From the NCBI GenBank assembly GCA_016185205.1, contig JACPOA010000058.1:59691-123690 (forward strand): a stretch of 64,000 bases of DNA, read 5' to 3'. Made by a program: the position numbers and the translations under genes. How positions within the stretch are numbered: the first letter of the stretch is position 1; each line of letters opens with the position of its first letter. Of the stretch, positions 1 to 8,034 are shown piece by piece. Source of the stretch: Hyphomicrobiales bacterium. GTDB taxonomy: Bacteria; Pseudomonadota; Alphaproteobacteria; Rhizobiales; Xanthobacteraceae. A model generated the notes under the pieces. The model did no database searches. It was not told the DNA's origin and worked only from the letters and a program-made list of their open reading frames with translations.

Positions 1-2238
1 GCGGGGATCATTGTAGTGATCGGCGGCGTAATGCTCGCTGCATGCAATAATTTGATTCCAGACAATGCGCAAAAAGCCTCACCAAATATTCTAGATCAAA
101 CGCAATCAATTGATCTGCTGCCGCGATTTCCCGAGCCATCTGGACCGGCGACAGCCAATCGTTCGAAAGATTTTCGCGGCGTCGTCTACAATGGCGCCGC
201 GGACCGCGCGGACAGCACTCCCGTTGTAACGCTCGAAGGCGCCGAGCCGTCGGCAAGCGGCGATGGGTATGATCTCAATTTCGAAAATGCCCCGGTTACC
301 ACCGTCGCCAAAGTCATTCTCGGAGATATTCTCGGCACCGGATACATTATCGATCCGCGCGTGCAAGGAACCGTCACGCTGACGTCGGGACGACCCGTTC
401 CCAAAAGCGAGGTCCTCTACGTCCTCGAAAGCGCGCTGCGTGTCAGCAATGTCGCGCTTGTCCGTGAAAGCAATGGATATCGGCTTGTTCCCGGCAATGA
501 GGCGGTTGCAAACGGCCGTCTCGATGTCGTCACCGCAAATAGTGGCCGGCCCCAAGCGGGCTACGGGATCAGTGTCGTCCCGGTGCGATTTGTATCGGCC
601 GCCACGCTCATCAAGCTTCTCGATAGCTTTGCGACCAAACCAGGCGCGGTGCGGGTCGATACGGCCCGCAACATGCTTTTGATCCAAGGCACCGGACCGG
701 AGCGCCGATCTGCCGTCGAAACTGTGCTGAATTTCGATACAGATTGGATGCGCGGTCAAACCGTCGGGATTTTTCCAGTACGGCACAGCGCGCCGGAGCC
801 GATCATTTTCGAAGTCGAAAAAATCATGGACAGCGGCGACGGTGGCATCAGCCAAAGCCTCGTCAAGATGCAGCCTATCGCCCGGCTGAACGCCATTCTC
901 GTTGTCACAAGCAAGCCGGCATTGCTCAAAACCGCAGAGACGTGGATTCGTCGACTCGACAATTCGGAAATTTCGACCACCGGCGTGAAGGTCTATCGCG
1001 TTCGCTATGGTGACGCGCGTAATATCGCGCAAATATTGAACGAAATGTTCAAGGGTGGTTCTGCCGGCACGATCGACACTGCGTCAAGCCAGATTGCGCC
1101 GGAAGGCGGCGTGATGACCACGACGAGCGGTCCTGTTGCAGCCGGTCCAGTTGGTCCACCTATGCCAACCCCGGTCGCGCGGCTCACCGGGGGCTCGACA
1201 GCGAACCGACAGCCTGCCTCTGAGAATCAATTAACCGGCGGCGGCTCGCGTGCGCTGAGCAACCCGCGGGGCGCTTCGGCGCGTGATACAATCATGCCAG
1301 GTGTCCGTATTACCGCCGATGTGACCAATAATTCGCTTTTGATTTATGCAAACGAAGAAGACTACCGCGTTATCGAAGGCGCGCTGCGCCAGATCGACCG
1401 GCCTCAGTTGCAAGTCGCCTTCGATGCGACGATCGCCGAGGTCACGCTGAACGACAGCCTGACCTATGGCGTGCAGTTTTTTCTGAAAAGCACCAATGTC
1501 GGCGCCCCGCCCGACACCGGTTCGGCGGTCAACACGATTAAAGATGCGGTGCTGAGCCGCGTCCTGCCCGGCTTCAACATCCTGATCGGGTCCGAAAAGA
1601 CGCCGCAAGCCGTCATCGATGCCTTGCATGGGGTCACCGACGTCAAAATCCTCTCCAATCCCTCGCTAGTGGTCATCGACAACGGCGTGGCCACCTTGCA
1701 AGTCGGCGACCAGGTCCCGATCACCACCGGCACGGCGACCGTGCTCACTTCCAACAACGCCATCGTCAACACCATCAACTACCAGAACACCGGCATTATC
1801 CTGCGCGTCGTTCCGCGCGTCAGCTTCAACAACACGGTGAGGCTCGACATCGAACAGGAAATCAGCAACGTCTCCAACTCCAGCGCAACGGGCACTTTAA
1901 CTCCGACGATTTCTCAGCGGAAAGTCAAAAGCATCCTGACTGTCGCCGACGGTCAGACGGTATTGCTGGCGGGCCTTATCAGCGAAACCCAAAACAAGTC
2001 GCGTAACGGCATTCCGGTACTCGATCAGCTGCCCGGATATCTGGGCGACGTGTTTTCGCATCAAAACAAAACGGCGCAGCGCACCGAACTCATCATCTTC
2101 ATTCGGCCGCAGATCATTCGCGACAGCGTGGACGCCCATTTGGTCGCGGAAGCATTGCGCGCAAAACTAAAAGCCCGCGTCGGCACCGTATCGCCCAGAT
2201 TCCCGCAAGGATCCAGTCAGCCTATCTCCGTGCGCTGA
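1..2238 (+). CDS. gspD: Type II secretion system secretin GspD, 5' end outside the window
   Basis: This protein forms the outer-membrane secretin ring of a type II secretion system. The frame is already open at base 1. The first in-window start (GTG at 16) falls inside a lipoprotein signal (hydrophobic run ending LAAC, lipid Cys near codon 15), so the true start probably lies upstream. An N0 domain (residues about 80-125 counted from the GTG) is followed by N1-N3 ring domains. The last of these is interrupted by a Gly/Ser/Pro-rich stretch at about 345-435. The C-terminal secretin domain (about 475-715) contains VPITTGT and the signature with GIPVLDQLPGYLGDVF and ELIIFIRP. The prepilin peptidase gene 67 bp downstream on the same strand supports the T2SS assignment. 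A type IV pilus or T3SS secretin is less likely from this domain order. Confidence 0.9.
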   Translation, partial: AGIIVVIGGVMLAACNNLIPDNAQKASPNILDQTQSIDLLPRFPEPSGPATANRSKDFRGVVYNGAADRADSTPVVTLEGAEPSASGDGYDLNFENAPVTTVAKVILGDILGTGYIIDPRVQGTVTLTSGRPVPKSEVLYVLESALRVSNVALVRESNGYRLVPGNEAVANGRLDVVTANSGRPQAGYGISVVPVRFVSAATLIKLLDSFATKPGAVRVDTARNMLLIQGTGPERRSAVETVLNFDTDWMRGQTVGIFPVRHSAPEPIIFEVEKIMDSGDGGISQSLVKMQPIARLNAILVVTSKPALLKTAETWIRRLDNSEISTTGVKVYRVRYGDARNIAQILNEMFKGGSAGTIDTASSQIAPEGGVMTTTSGPVAAGPVGPPMPTPVARLTGGSTANRQPASENQLTGGGSRALSNPRGASARDTIMPGVRITADVTNNSLLIYANEEDYRVIEGALRQIDRPQLQVAFDATIAEVTLNDSLTYGVQFFLKSTNVGAPPDTGSAVNTIKDAVLSRVLPGFNILIGSEKTPQAVIDALHGVTDVKILSNPSLVVIDNGVATLQVGDQVPITTGTATVLTSNNAIVNTINYQNTGIILRVVPRVSFNNTVRLDIEQEISNVSNSSATGTLTPTISQRKVKSILTVADGQTVLLAGLISETQNKSRNGIPVLDQLPGYLGDVFSHQNKTAQRTELIIFIRPQIIRDSVDAHLVAEALRAKLKARVGTVSPRFPQGSSQPISVR

Positions 2239-2305
2239 CACGTTACGCCGTGCCGCTGTCGGCGCCGCGCAAATTTGGCGTATTGTGCGATACGGGGCCT
2301 AGCCA

Positions 2306-2908
2306 ATGGCGCTGCAACTTCCGACCGGGAATGCGCCGATTGCAATGAAGCAAATTCGCCTGGCCGATATCGTCGTCGGTTTGATCGGCCTTATGGCCGT
2401 CGCCGCCAGCATCTGGGCAGTGCCCGGCGCCGGCGGATTTCTGGGCGCGGGACTGGCGCTCCTCATGCTGGCGATCGCAATTGTCGACTTCCGGCATATG
2501 ATCATTCCCAATCGGCTTTCCGCCGCCGCGCTCGCGCTCGCCATCGTCAACGCCGGCATTGCAGATACGGCATCGATCGTCGGCGGCATCGCGGCTGCGG
2601 CCCTGCGCGGCTCGCTCACCATGCTGTTTTTCCTCGCGCTGCGCGCGGCCTATGGATGGTGGCGCCAGCGGGAGGGCATCGGGCTCGGCGACGTCAAGCT
2701 CGCATTTGTCGCCGGCGCGTGGCTTGATTGGGTGATGATCCCCGTGGCGATAGAAATCGCGGCGCTGGTCGCGCTCATGACCTATGTCACGTGGCATCTG
2801 GTCGCTCAGCAACCATTCAACGCGACGTCGCGTCTGCCGTTCGGCTTATTTTTCGCGCCGGCAATCTGGCTGTCTTGGCTCCTTGGTGAGGTCATCATCG
2901 GGCTGTGA
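2306..2908 (+). CDS. Prepilin peptidase, A24 family, short form
   Basis: This aspartyl protease of the inner membrane cleaves leader peptides from pseudopilins of the neighbouring type II secretion system. Both catalytic motifs are visible: D61 in IVDFRHMIIPN and D129 in the GxGD motif GLGDVKL. About six hydrophobic segments cover the 200 residues. The N-terminal methyltransferase domain and zinc-binding cysteines of full-length PilD/GspO are absent, so this is the CpaA-like or short TadV-like form. An alternative start is the ATG at 2345 (MKQIRLAD), which would remove 13 non-hydrophobic residues. Neither start has a strong ribosome binding site. Confidence 0.85.
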   Translation: MALQLPTGNAPIAMKQIRLADIVVGLIGLMAVAASIWAVPGAGGFLGAGLALLMLAIAIVDFRHMIIPNRLSAAALALAIVNAGIADTASIVGGIAAAALRGSLTMLFFLALRAAYGWWRQREGIGLGDVKLAFVAGAWLDWVMIPVAIEIAALVALMTYVTWHLVAQQPFNATSRLPFGLFFAPAIWLSWLLGEVIIGL

Positions 2909-3348
2909 TAATGTCTTCAAATTAACCATTCAGCTTATCTCAGCGAAAAGCGCGTTTGTGCCGGGTGCTCGCAACACCGTTAGAAGATCGCGGGCAACAA
3001 GATTTGGTATCGGCCGAAACGGGCTCGTCTTCGATGGTATTGAAGTAGGCCCCTGCTGCACGATCCCCACGCTGGTGACTTGGACGTGTTCCGGGGTCGG
3101 CGCGGGGAAAGGGCCGTTGACGGAGCGGGCACTGTCATAATCGTGCCGGACGCCAGAGGAAAAATGCCCCCGAATCGACTAGTTTAGGATAAGGGGCAAC
3201 GTTATCTTCACAGCGAAGTTGCTGGCCTAATCGCTGCGTAAAATAGATAGAATCACCCGCATGGCACTATTAGTTGCGGCGCGCGTTGGTGGTGGATGAG
3301 AGACGCGTGGCGCGTCACCGGCGACGTGTCCCCGGGAAAGGAGATCCC
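2909..3348. other. Intergenic region, 440 bp
   Basis: No credible gene is seen here. An open frame of about 118 codons from 2784 overlaps the prepilin peptidase out of frame and resembles nothing recognisable. The stretch around 3165-3215 is locally AT-richer than its surroundings and may hold the promoter of the next gene. A good Shine-Dalgarno (GGAG at 3340-3343) sits just before the ATG at 3349. No terminator hairpin with a T run was found. Confidence 0.5.
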
Positions 3349-3828
3349 ATGAAAGCCCGAAGATACGGGAAGCAGGTAACCCGCAGGCTGCTGACGAGCC
3401 TGCTCGGCGTTGCCGCCTGCTTCGCCGTGACGGCGCAACCAGCCTTGTCCGAAGACGTGACCTCCGGACATGAACAGACCGGGTCGGGCACGAGTGGTCC
3501 CCAGCCGCCTGTCGAGAAACCCGCCGCCGTGTCCGAAGGGGCCTCCGGCTTGAGGGTCCACATCGATCCAAAGACGGGCGCGATCCTGCGGGAGCCGGCT
3601 CCCGGTGCCGTGCCATTGCAGTTGACGCCGCAGGAGCAAAACGCCCTCAGCACATCGCATGAAGGTCTGGTGCAGGTCCCGAGCCCGCTGCCTGGCGGCG
3701 GCGTCAAGCTCGATCTTCAGGGTCGCTTCCAGAGCCCGCTCATTGGCACGATCGATGCCAACGGCAAGGTCAAGATGCAGCATCTCGGCGAGCAACACGG
3801 GATCCACGATTCCGGCGACCACAAATAG
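3349..3828 (+). CDS. Small secreted protein of unknown function
   Basis: The 159-residue product starts with MKARRYGKQ and a hydrophobic segment ending ...TAQPALSED, a clear Sec signal peptide with likely cleavage near residue 33. The start at 3349 is chosen over an upstream TTG because of the AAAGGAG ribosome binding site 6 bases away and because the signal peptide begins there. The mature part is acidic and Gly/Pro-rich. It has one conserved-looking block: IDPKTGAI, then GGGVKLDLQGRFQSPL, then IDANGKV. This vaguely resembles small domains found next to secreted metalloproteases; I cannot name it with confidence. It lies 27 bp upstream of the metalloprotease gene on the same strand, so co-expression and a shared secretion route are plausible. 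Confidence 0.7.
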   Translation: MKARRYGKQVTRRLLTSLLGVAACFAVTAQPALSEDVTSGHEQTGSGTSGPQPPVEKPAAVSEGASGLRVHIDPKTGAILREPAPGAVPLQLTPQEQNALSTSHEGLVQVPSPLPGGGVKLDLQGRFQSPLIGTIDANGKVKMQHLGEQHGIHDSGDHK

Positions 3829-3855
3829 CGATTCGACATTATCTGGGGGCTTCCG

Positions 3856-5547
3856 ATGACGTTGCATAGGCACTGGCTGTGCATCTTCCTGCTGGCGTTT
3901 GCGCTCTTGGGGATAGCGGCGGCGGCGTCTCCCGGCGCGCACGCTGCGACCGTCCTCGTTATCAACAATGACGGCGCCGGCGAGGGCTTCAACGATCCGA
4001 CCGCCGCCGCTCCCGTGGGTGGCAATACCGGCACGACGATCGGCCAGCAGCGGCTGATCGCGTTCCAGCGCGCCGCGGACATCTGGGCCTCGCGCCTCTC
4101 CAGCAACGTTACGATCCGGGTCCGTGCCCAGTTCAATCCCCTGACATGCGACGCCAGCTCAGCGATTCTCGGCTCTGCCGGCCCTATCAGTGTGTATCGC
4201 GACTTCAGCGGGGCCCCCGTCGCCAGCACCTGGTATGCCGTCGCCTTGGCCAGTGCCCTGAATGGGAGCGATCTCGACGCGGGTGACGACATCAACGCCA
4301 CATTCAGCAGCAATATCGGAACCCCCGGCTGCCTGTCCTCGTCAGGCTGGTACTACGGACTGGACGGAAACACTCCGGGCAACCGGATCGACTTCGTTAG
4401 CGTCCTCCTGCACGAGCTGGGCCACGGGCTGGGCTTTCTGAGCCTCGTCGATCTGGCGTCCGGTGCCAAGCTTCAGGGTTTCAACGACGCTTACATGCGC
4501 TTTCTGGAAAACCACGGTGCCAGCCCGCCAGACTATCCCAGCATGACCAATGCCCAGCGCGTCGCGGCGAGCACGAGCACGGGGAACCTGCATTGGACGG
4601 GCGCCAATGTCAGGGCGGTCAGCGGTCTCCTGACGGCCGGCGCGGTGGGCGATCATGTCCGGATGTTCGCCCCCAATCCCGCGGAAAGCGGCTCCTCCGT
4701 ATCGCACTGGGACACGGTGCTCGTACCTAACCAAGTCATGGAACCGAACTACACCGGGCCTCTCCACAACCCTATCTTGGAGCTCCCGCTCTTTAAGGAC
4801 ATCGGATGGACGGTGCCGGCAAGGTTGCGCGATTTCAACGGCAACTTGATGTCGGACATTTTGTGGCGCTATGGGCCAACCGGCAGCGTCGTCATGTGGC
4901 TGATGAATGGGACGACAGTTACGACCTCCGCGGGTATCGGCGGCGACGCAAACTGGACTATCGTCGGGACCGGTGACTTCAACGGCGACGGCAAGTCGGA
5001 CATTCTCTGGCGCAACGCGAGCAGCGGCGGCGTCGTAATGTGGCTGATGAATGGGACGCAGGTCACTACCAGCGCGGGTATCGGTGGCGACGCAAACTGG
5101 ACTATCGTCGGGACCGGTGACTTCAACGGCGACGGCAAGTCGGACATTCTCTGGCGCAACGCGAGCAACGGCAGCGTCGTAATGTGGCAGATGAATGGGA
5201 CGCAGGCCACGACCGCCGCAGCGATCGGCGGCGACGCAAACTGGACTATCGCCGGGACCGGTGACTTCAACGGCGACGGCAATTCGGACATTCTGTGGAG
5301 CAACACGAGCGGCGGCAGCGTGGTAATGTGGTTGATGAATGGGACGCAGGCCACGACCGCCGCGTTTGTCGGCGGTGACGCAAACTGGGCTATCGCCGGG
5401 ACCGGTGACTTCAACGGCGACGCCAAGTCGGACATTCTCTGGCGCAACGCCAGCGGCGGCGGCGTCGTAATGTGGCTGATGAATGGGACGCAGGCCACGA
5501 CCGCCGCGTTTATTGGCGGCGACGCAAACTGGATACCCATTCGCTGA
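3856..5547 (+). CDS. Secreted zinc metalloprotease with C-terminal FG-GAP/VCBS-like repeats
   Basis: This looks like an exported zincin-type protease of 563 residues. Residues 1-30 form a signal peptide ending in AHAAT. The zinc site HELGHGLGF (H186, E187, H190, G193) matches HExxHxxG. Further on are SSVSHWD and VMEPNYTG, which look like the third-ligand and Met-turn regions of metzincin-like enzymes. From residue 326 to the end, five near-identical 48-residue repeats occur, each with DFNGDGKSDILWRN followed by VVMWLMNGT and GGDANW. These resemble FG-GAP/VCBS calcium-binding blades that fold into a propeller. Some DxDG-type positions vary, with repeat 1 being DFNGNLMSD. No PEP-CTERM or RTX nonapeptides are seen. 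Secretion by the T2SS encoded just upstream is inference. Confidence 0.85.
   Translation: MTLHRHWLCIFLLAFALLGIAAAASPGAHAATVLVINNDGAGEGFNDPTAAAPVGGNTGTTIGQQRLIAFQRAADIWASRLSSNVTIRVRAQFNPLTCDASSAILGSAGPISVYRDFSGAPVASTWYAVALASALNGSDLDAGDDINATFSSNIGTPGCLSSSGWYYGLDGNTPGNRIDFVSVLLHELGHGLGFLSLVDLASGAKLQGFNDAYMRFLENHGASPPDYPSMTNAQRVAASTSTGNLHWTGANVRAVSGLLTAGAVGDHVRMFAPNPAESGSSVSHWDTVLVPNQVMEPNYTGPLHNPILELPLFKDIGWTVPARLRDFNGNLMSDILWRYGPTGSVVMWLMNGTTVTTSAGIGGDANWTIVGTGDFNGDGKSDILWRNASSGGVVMWLMNGTQVTTSAGIGGDANWTIVGTGDFNGDGKSDILWRNASNGSVVMWQMNGTQATTAAAIGGDANWTIAGTGDFNGDGNSDILWSNTSGGSVVMWLMNGTQATTAAFVGGDANWAIAGTGDFNGDAKSDILWRNASGGGVVMWLMNGTQATTAAFIGGDANWIPIR
4831..5544 (+). repeat. Five tandem 144-bp coding repeats
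   Basis: Copies begin at 4831, 4975, 5119, 5263 and 5407, exactly 144 bp apart; the last copy is shortened to about 138 bp. Copies 2 and 3 are nearly identical over long DNA stretches, and the first copy is the most diverged. The period equals 48 codons, so changes in copy number keep the frame. Confidence 0.95.
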
Positions 5548-5767
5548 ACCGCAGCCGGGAATATTTACCGGTGCTCAGCGGAACAGCCGGAGTTGCTGAC
5601 TCGCCAGACAACAGCCAGAGCGCCAACACAACAGGGACAGAGGCCTAGGTGCCACACGCTATTTGAGGCGACCCGCTCCTTGGCCATGGCGCGCGATCGA
5701 CCGGCGGATTTGACTTGGAGAGTTGCCACAAGATCCGACGTTTGAGCCAATCATCAAATAGTTGAAT

Positions 5768-6646
5768 TCACTTCCTCAGAACAAAATAAAACTCGTTGGC
5801 ATCCTTATCCTGCTCTGCCGCAGGATGGGACCACACGTCAGACCAGGGACTTATTGATTGCCGACAGTACGAAACCATATTCTGAAAGCTCTCATAGGTC
5901 CATGTGTGGAAGTGAAGATCGTGGTTCGTCGCGATCGCATCGCGCACCCGCTGGTAGAGGGACTCGATGGGAGTAATGAAAGCCCGCGAGAAGAATTCAA
6001 CATAGTGCAGCACGTCACGCTCTGATGAAGGGCTCTCGTAGTCGGCGATCAGGTGTTCCAGGGGGGTAACCTCACGGAGTTTGTCGAAGGTAAGCCGCAT
6101 GTCCGGCACAAAGAGCACGAGATGACCTTCTTTCCTAAGTTTTTCATAGGCGTTCTTGATCGCCCGAAGCGGGTTCCGGGTGTGCTCGATCACGTGCGCA
6201 GCAATAATGAAGTCGAGGCTCGCGTCCGCTATGCCGTCCATCTGCTCCATGCCGGTGATGTAACTCAATTCGACGAAGTCGCTTCCCTGGGCGGCGTATG
6301 CTCGTGCACGCAATTCCATTTCCGGCAAAAAATCGGCGAACGCCACCTTGCAGTTCAAAGGAACGGCAACCGGCATAGTTCCAGCCCCAAACTCAATTCC
6401 GGTACCGGTCAATCGGGATGTTGCTATCTCCCGCAAAGCACCAGCGCTCGTACGAGGCGGCGCGACCCAATCGGCATTTGACCACTTGAGTGGAGCCGGC
6501 CCAGCGATTTTAAGCTGCCTAATAGTAGTTTCATTGACTTCTTGCACGTCCTTCGGCCAACGAAATCCATAGCTCGTGACGTGTCTTTCGCTCGGCATCC
6601 AGTGCCGGCGTCCGTTCTCGTCTATCAAATAAACCCTCCCAGCCAT
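5768..6646 (-). CDS. SAM-dependent methyltransferase in the polysaccharide locus
   Basis: The 292-residue protein has a class I methyltransferase core. Motif I is IEFGAGTMP (residues 84-92), an acidic D105 follows, and motif IV/post region LDFIIAAHVIEHTRNP lies at about 144-159, typical of the Methyltransf_11 type. The first 45 residues (YLIDENGRRHWMPS... and YGFRWPKDV) form a small module also seen in front of other glycan enzymes. This makes sugar or glycan methylation the best guess, but the acceptor is unknown. It is the last gene of the leftward polysaccharide operon, 119 bp after the WsaF-like glycosyltransferase. In some O-antigens terminal methylation caps the chain; whether this enzyme does so is open. 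Confidence 0.8.
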   Translation of the reverse strand: MAGRVYLIDENGRRHWMPSERHVTSYGFRWPKDVQEVNETTIRQLKIAGPAPLKWSNADWVAPPRTSAGALREIATSRLTGTGIEFGAGTMPVAVPLNCKVAFADFLPEMELRARAYAAQGSDFVELSYITGMEQMDGIADASLDFIIAAHVIEHTRNPLRAIKNAYEKLRKEGHLVLFVPDMRLTFDKLREVTPLEHLIADYESPSSERDVLHYVEFFSRAFITPIESLYQRVRDAIATNHDLHFHTWTYESFQNMVSYCRQSISPWSDVWSHPAAEQDKDANEFYFVLRK

Positions 6647-6765
6647 ATCCCCTTCGTGGCAGACGACAAGGCGTCCACTGGGGCAACTGCTCGAAGTATC
6701 TTCGGAAGATTTTTGTATCTGGCACTCCTACTGCCGACTTCGCCTGCGTGATGGTCGAGTATCCA

Positions 6766-8034
6766 TCATGATGACTTCAACGGATGATTCAAGAACGCCA
6801 GCACACCGGCAAGTTCCGTTGCCCACGAGCTGCGCGCGAGAACATCCAGTCGCGCATTCTCTCGCAAAAATAACAGATTATCGTACTCTACCACGGCTCG
6901 CCCCAATGTCTCCGCAATGGCGGAGATGCTCGGCGGGGCGAGTAAGCAGTTCGTACCCCCCTTCAACAGCCAGGCGTTTGCCGGATTATCGTTGGCGACC
7001 ACAAGGCAGCCGCACGCCATCAATTCGAGCGGCAGGTAGGAAGGATGTTTCGTCATCATCATCGTGAGACCAATATGACATGAGCGATAAAGGTCGCCGG
7101 TTCTTTCATATGGCAACAGTCCAAGGTTGGTTAGGGTCGATCCGAGTCCGTACTGCTCCGGATTCCATTGCGCACCCGCGCAAACAATGTCGATCGCTGA
7201 ACCATGTTCCTTCTTCAATTTCCTGAATGCGCTGGCGGCGAGCTCAAATCCGTTGCGAGGCGTGTCAGGGCGCATGTAGCAGAAAATGCGCTTGGGCGAC
7301 TGTGCAGGAGGTTGCCGTGGGGGATAGAAAACGGCCGGATCGATTTGCGGCGTTAACGTATGAGCCATGCCGCCGTACTGAGTTTCGTAAATGCGTTTGA
7401 TTTCCTGTGTGTTCGCAATGCCATAAAAACCAAATCGATACGTCAGTTCGGCCTGTGCGTAGGTCGAGCCCGCCGGATAGAACAGAGGCTCGAAATCCTG
7501 AATCAGATAAAACTTGTGCGCGGTGTTCCTCACCTTGAGCAAGATGTATGCGGTCGTCCAAAGGGTCGCGATCGAATAATCCGCGCGCGGGATTTCTGCG
7601 ATAGCCCGCCGCGAATTCAGAACGATAACCTCGGCCTCGCGCAGGTGCGGAAACGGCTTTGCTATCAATTCCGCTATTTGAGTGCGGTTCGCACTACCGC
7701 AGATCAGGAATCTCTGGCGAATGCTTCCTTTATCCTGCAAGTAGGCGGCGATCCGCAGGATCGTCATCACCCCGCCGAAAAAAGGATGGGTAAAGGTGGG
7801 AATGTACCAGTTGCACCAACGTTGAGTCGGATCCGCGTTGAGAAATTGCGGGCATTGTTGGGGCCTCTCCAGATCCTTGATCCGACAGTCGATCGCATTC
7901 GCGAGTATCATCGCGTCGCGGCTGTATGCTTCCAAGCTGCCACGATTGGCTTCGGGGCGGAGGCATTGTCGCACCCTTCGAAGAAACATCGTGAATGCAG
8001 TTTTCACTGAGTGGACGCGAGTTGGAGAGGACAT
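6766..8034 (-). CDS. WsaF-like glycosyltransferase (putative rhamnosyltransferase)
   Basis: The 422-residue protein resembles the WsaF family of GT-B rhamnosyltransferases. Visible blocks are WYIPTFTHPFFGGVMTILRIA (about residues 72-92), YLIQDFEPLFYPAGS, and ANTQEIKR. The C-terminal half has CYMRPDTPRNGFELA, GLLPYERTGDLYRSCHIGL and YLPLELMACGCLVVANDN, the nucleotide-sugar binding part with its E-x7-E-like region. It probably adds L-rhamnose from the dTDP-L-rhamnose made by the neighbouring rfb genes. Its start overlaps the end of the upstream gene by 31 bp; a shorter start at 7989 (MFLRRVRQ) is possible. No membrane segment is seen, so it likely works at the cytoplasmic face. Confidence 0.8.
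   Translation of the reverse strand: MSSPTRVHSVKTAFTMFLRRVRQCLRPEANRGSLEAYSRDAMILANAIDCRIKDLERPQQCPQFLNADPTQRWCNWYIPTFTHPFFGGVMTILRIAAYLQDKGSIRQRFLICGSANRTQIAELIAKPFPHLREAEVIVLNSRRAIAEIPRADYSIATLWTTAYILLKVRNTAHKFYLIQDFEPLFYPAGSTYAQAELTYRFGFYGIANTQEIKRIYETQYGGMAHTLTPQIDPAVFYPPRQPPAQSPKRIFCYMRPDTPRNGFELAASAFRKLKKEHGSAIDIVCAGAQWNPEQYGLGSTLTNLGLLPYERTGDLYRSCHIGLTMMMTKHPSYLPLELMACGCLVVANDNPANAWLLKGGTNCLLAPPSISAIAETLGRAVVEYDNLLFLRENARLDVLARSSWATELAGVLAFLNHPLKSS

Noticed and set aside
4831..5544. Regular repeats considered as a CRISPR-like array.
   Set aside because: The 144-bp period is coding, has no unique spacers and encodes 48-residue protein repeats.
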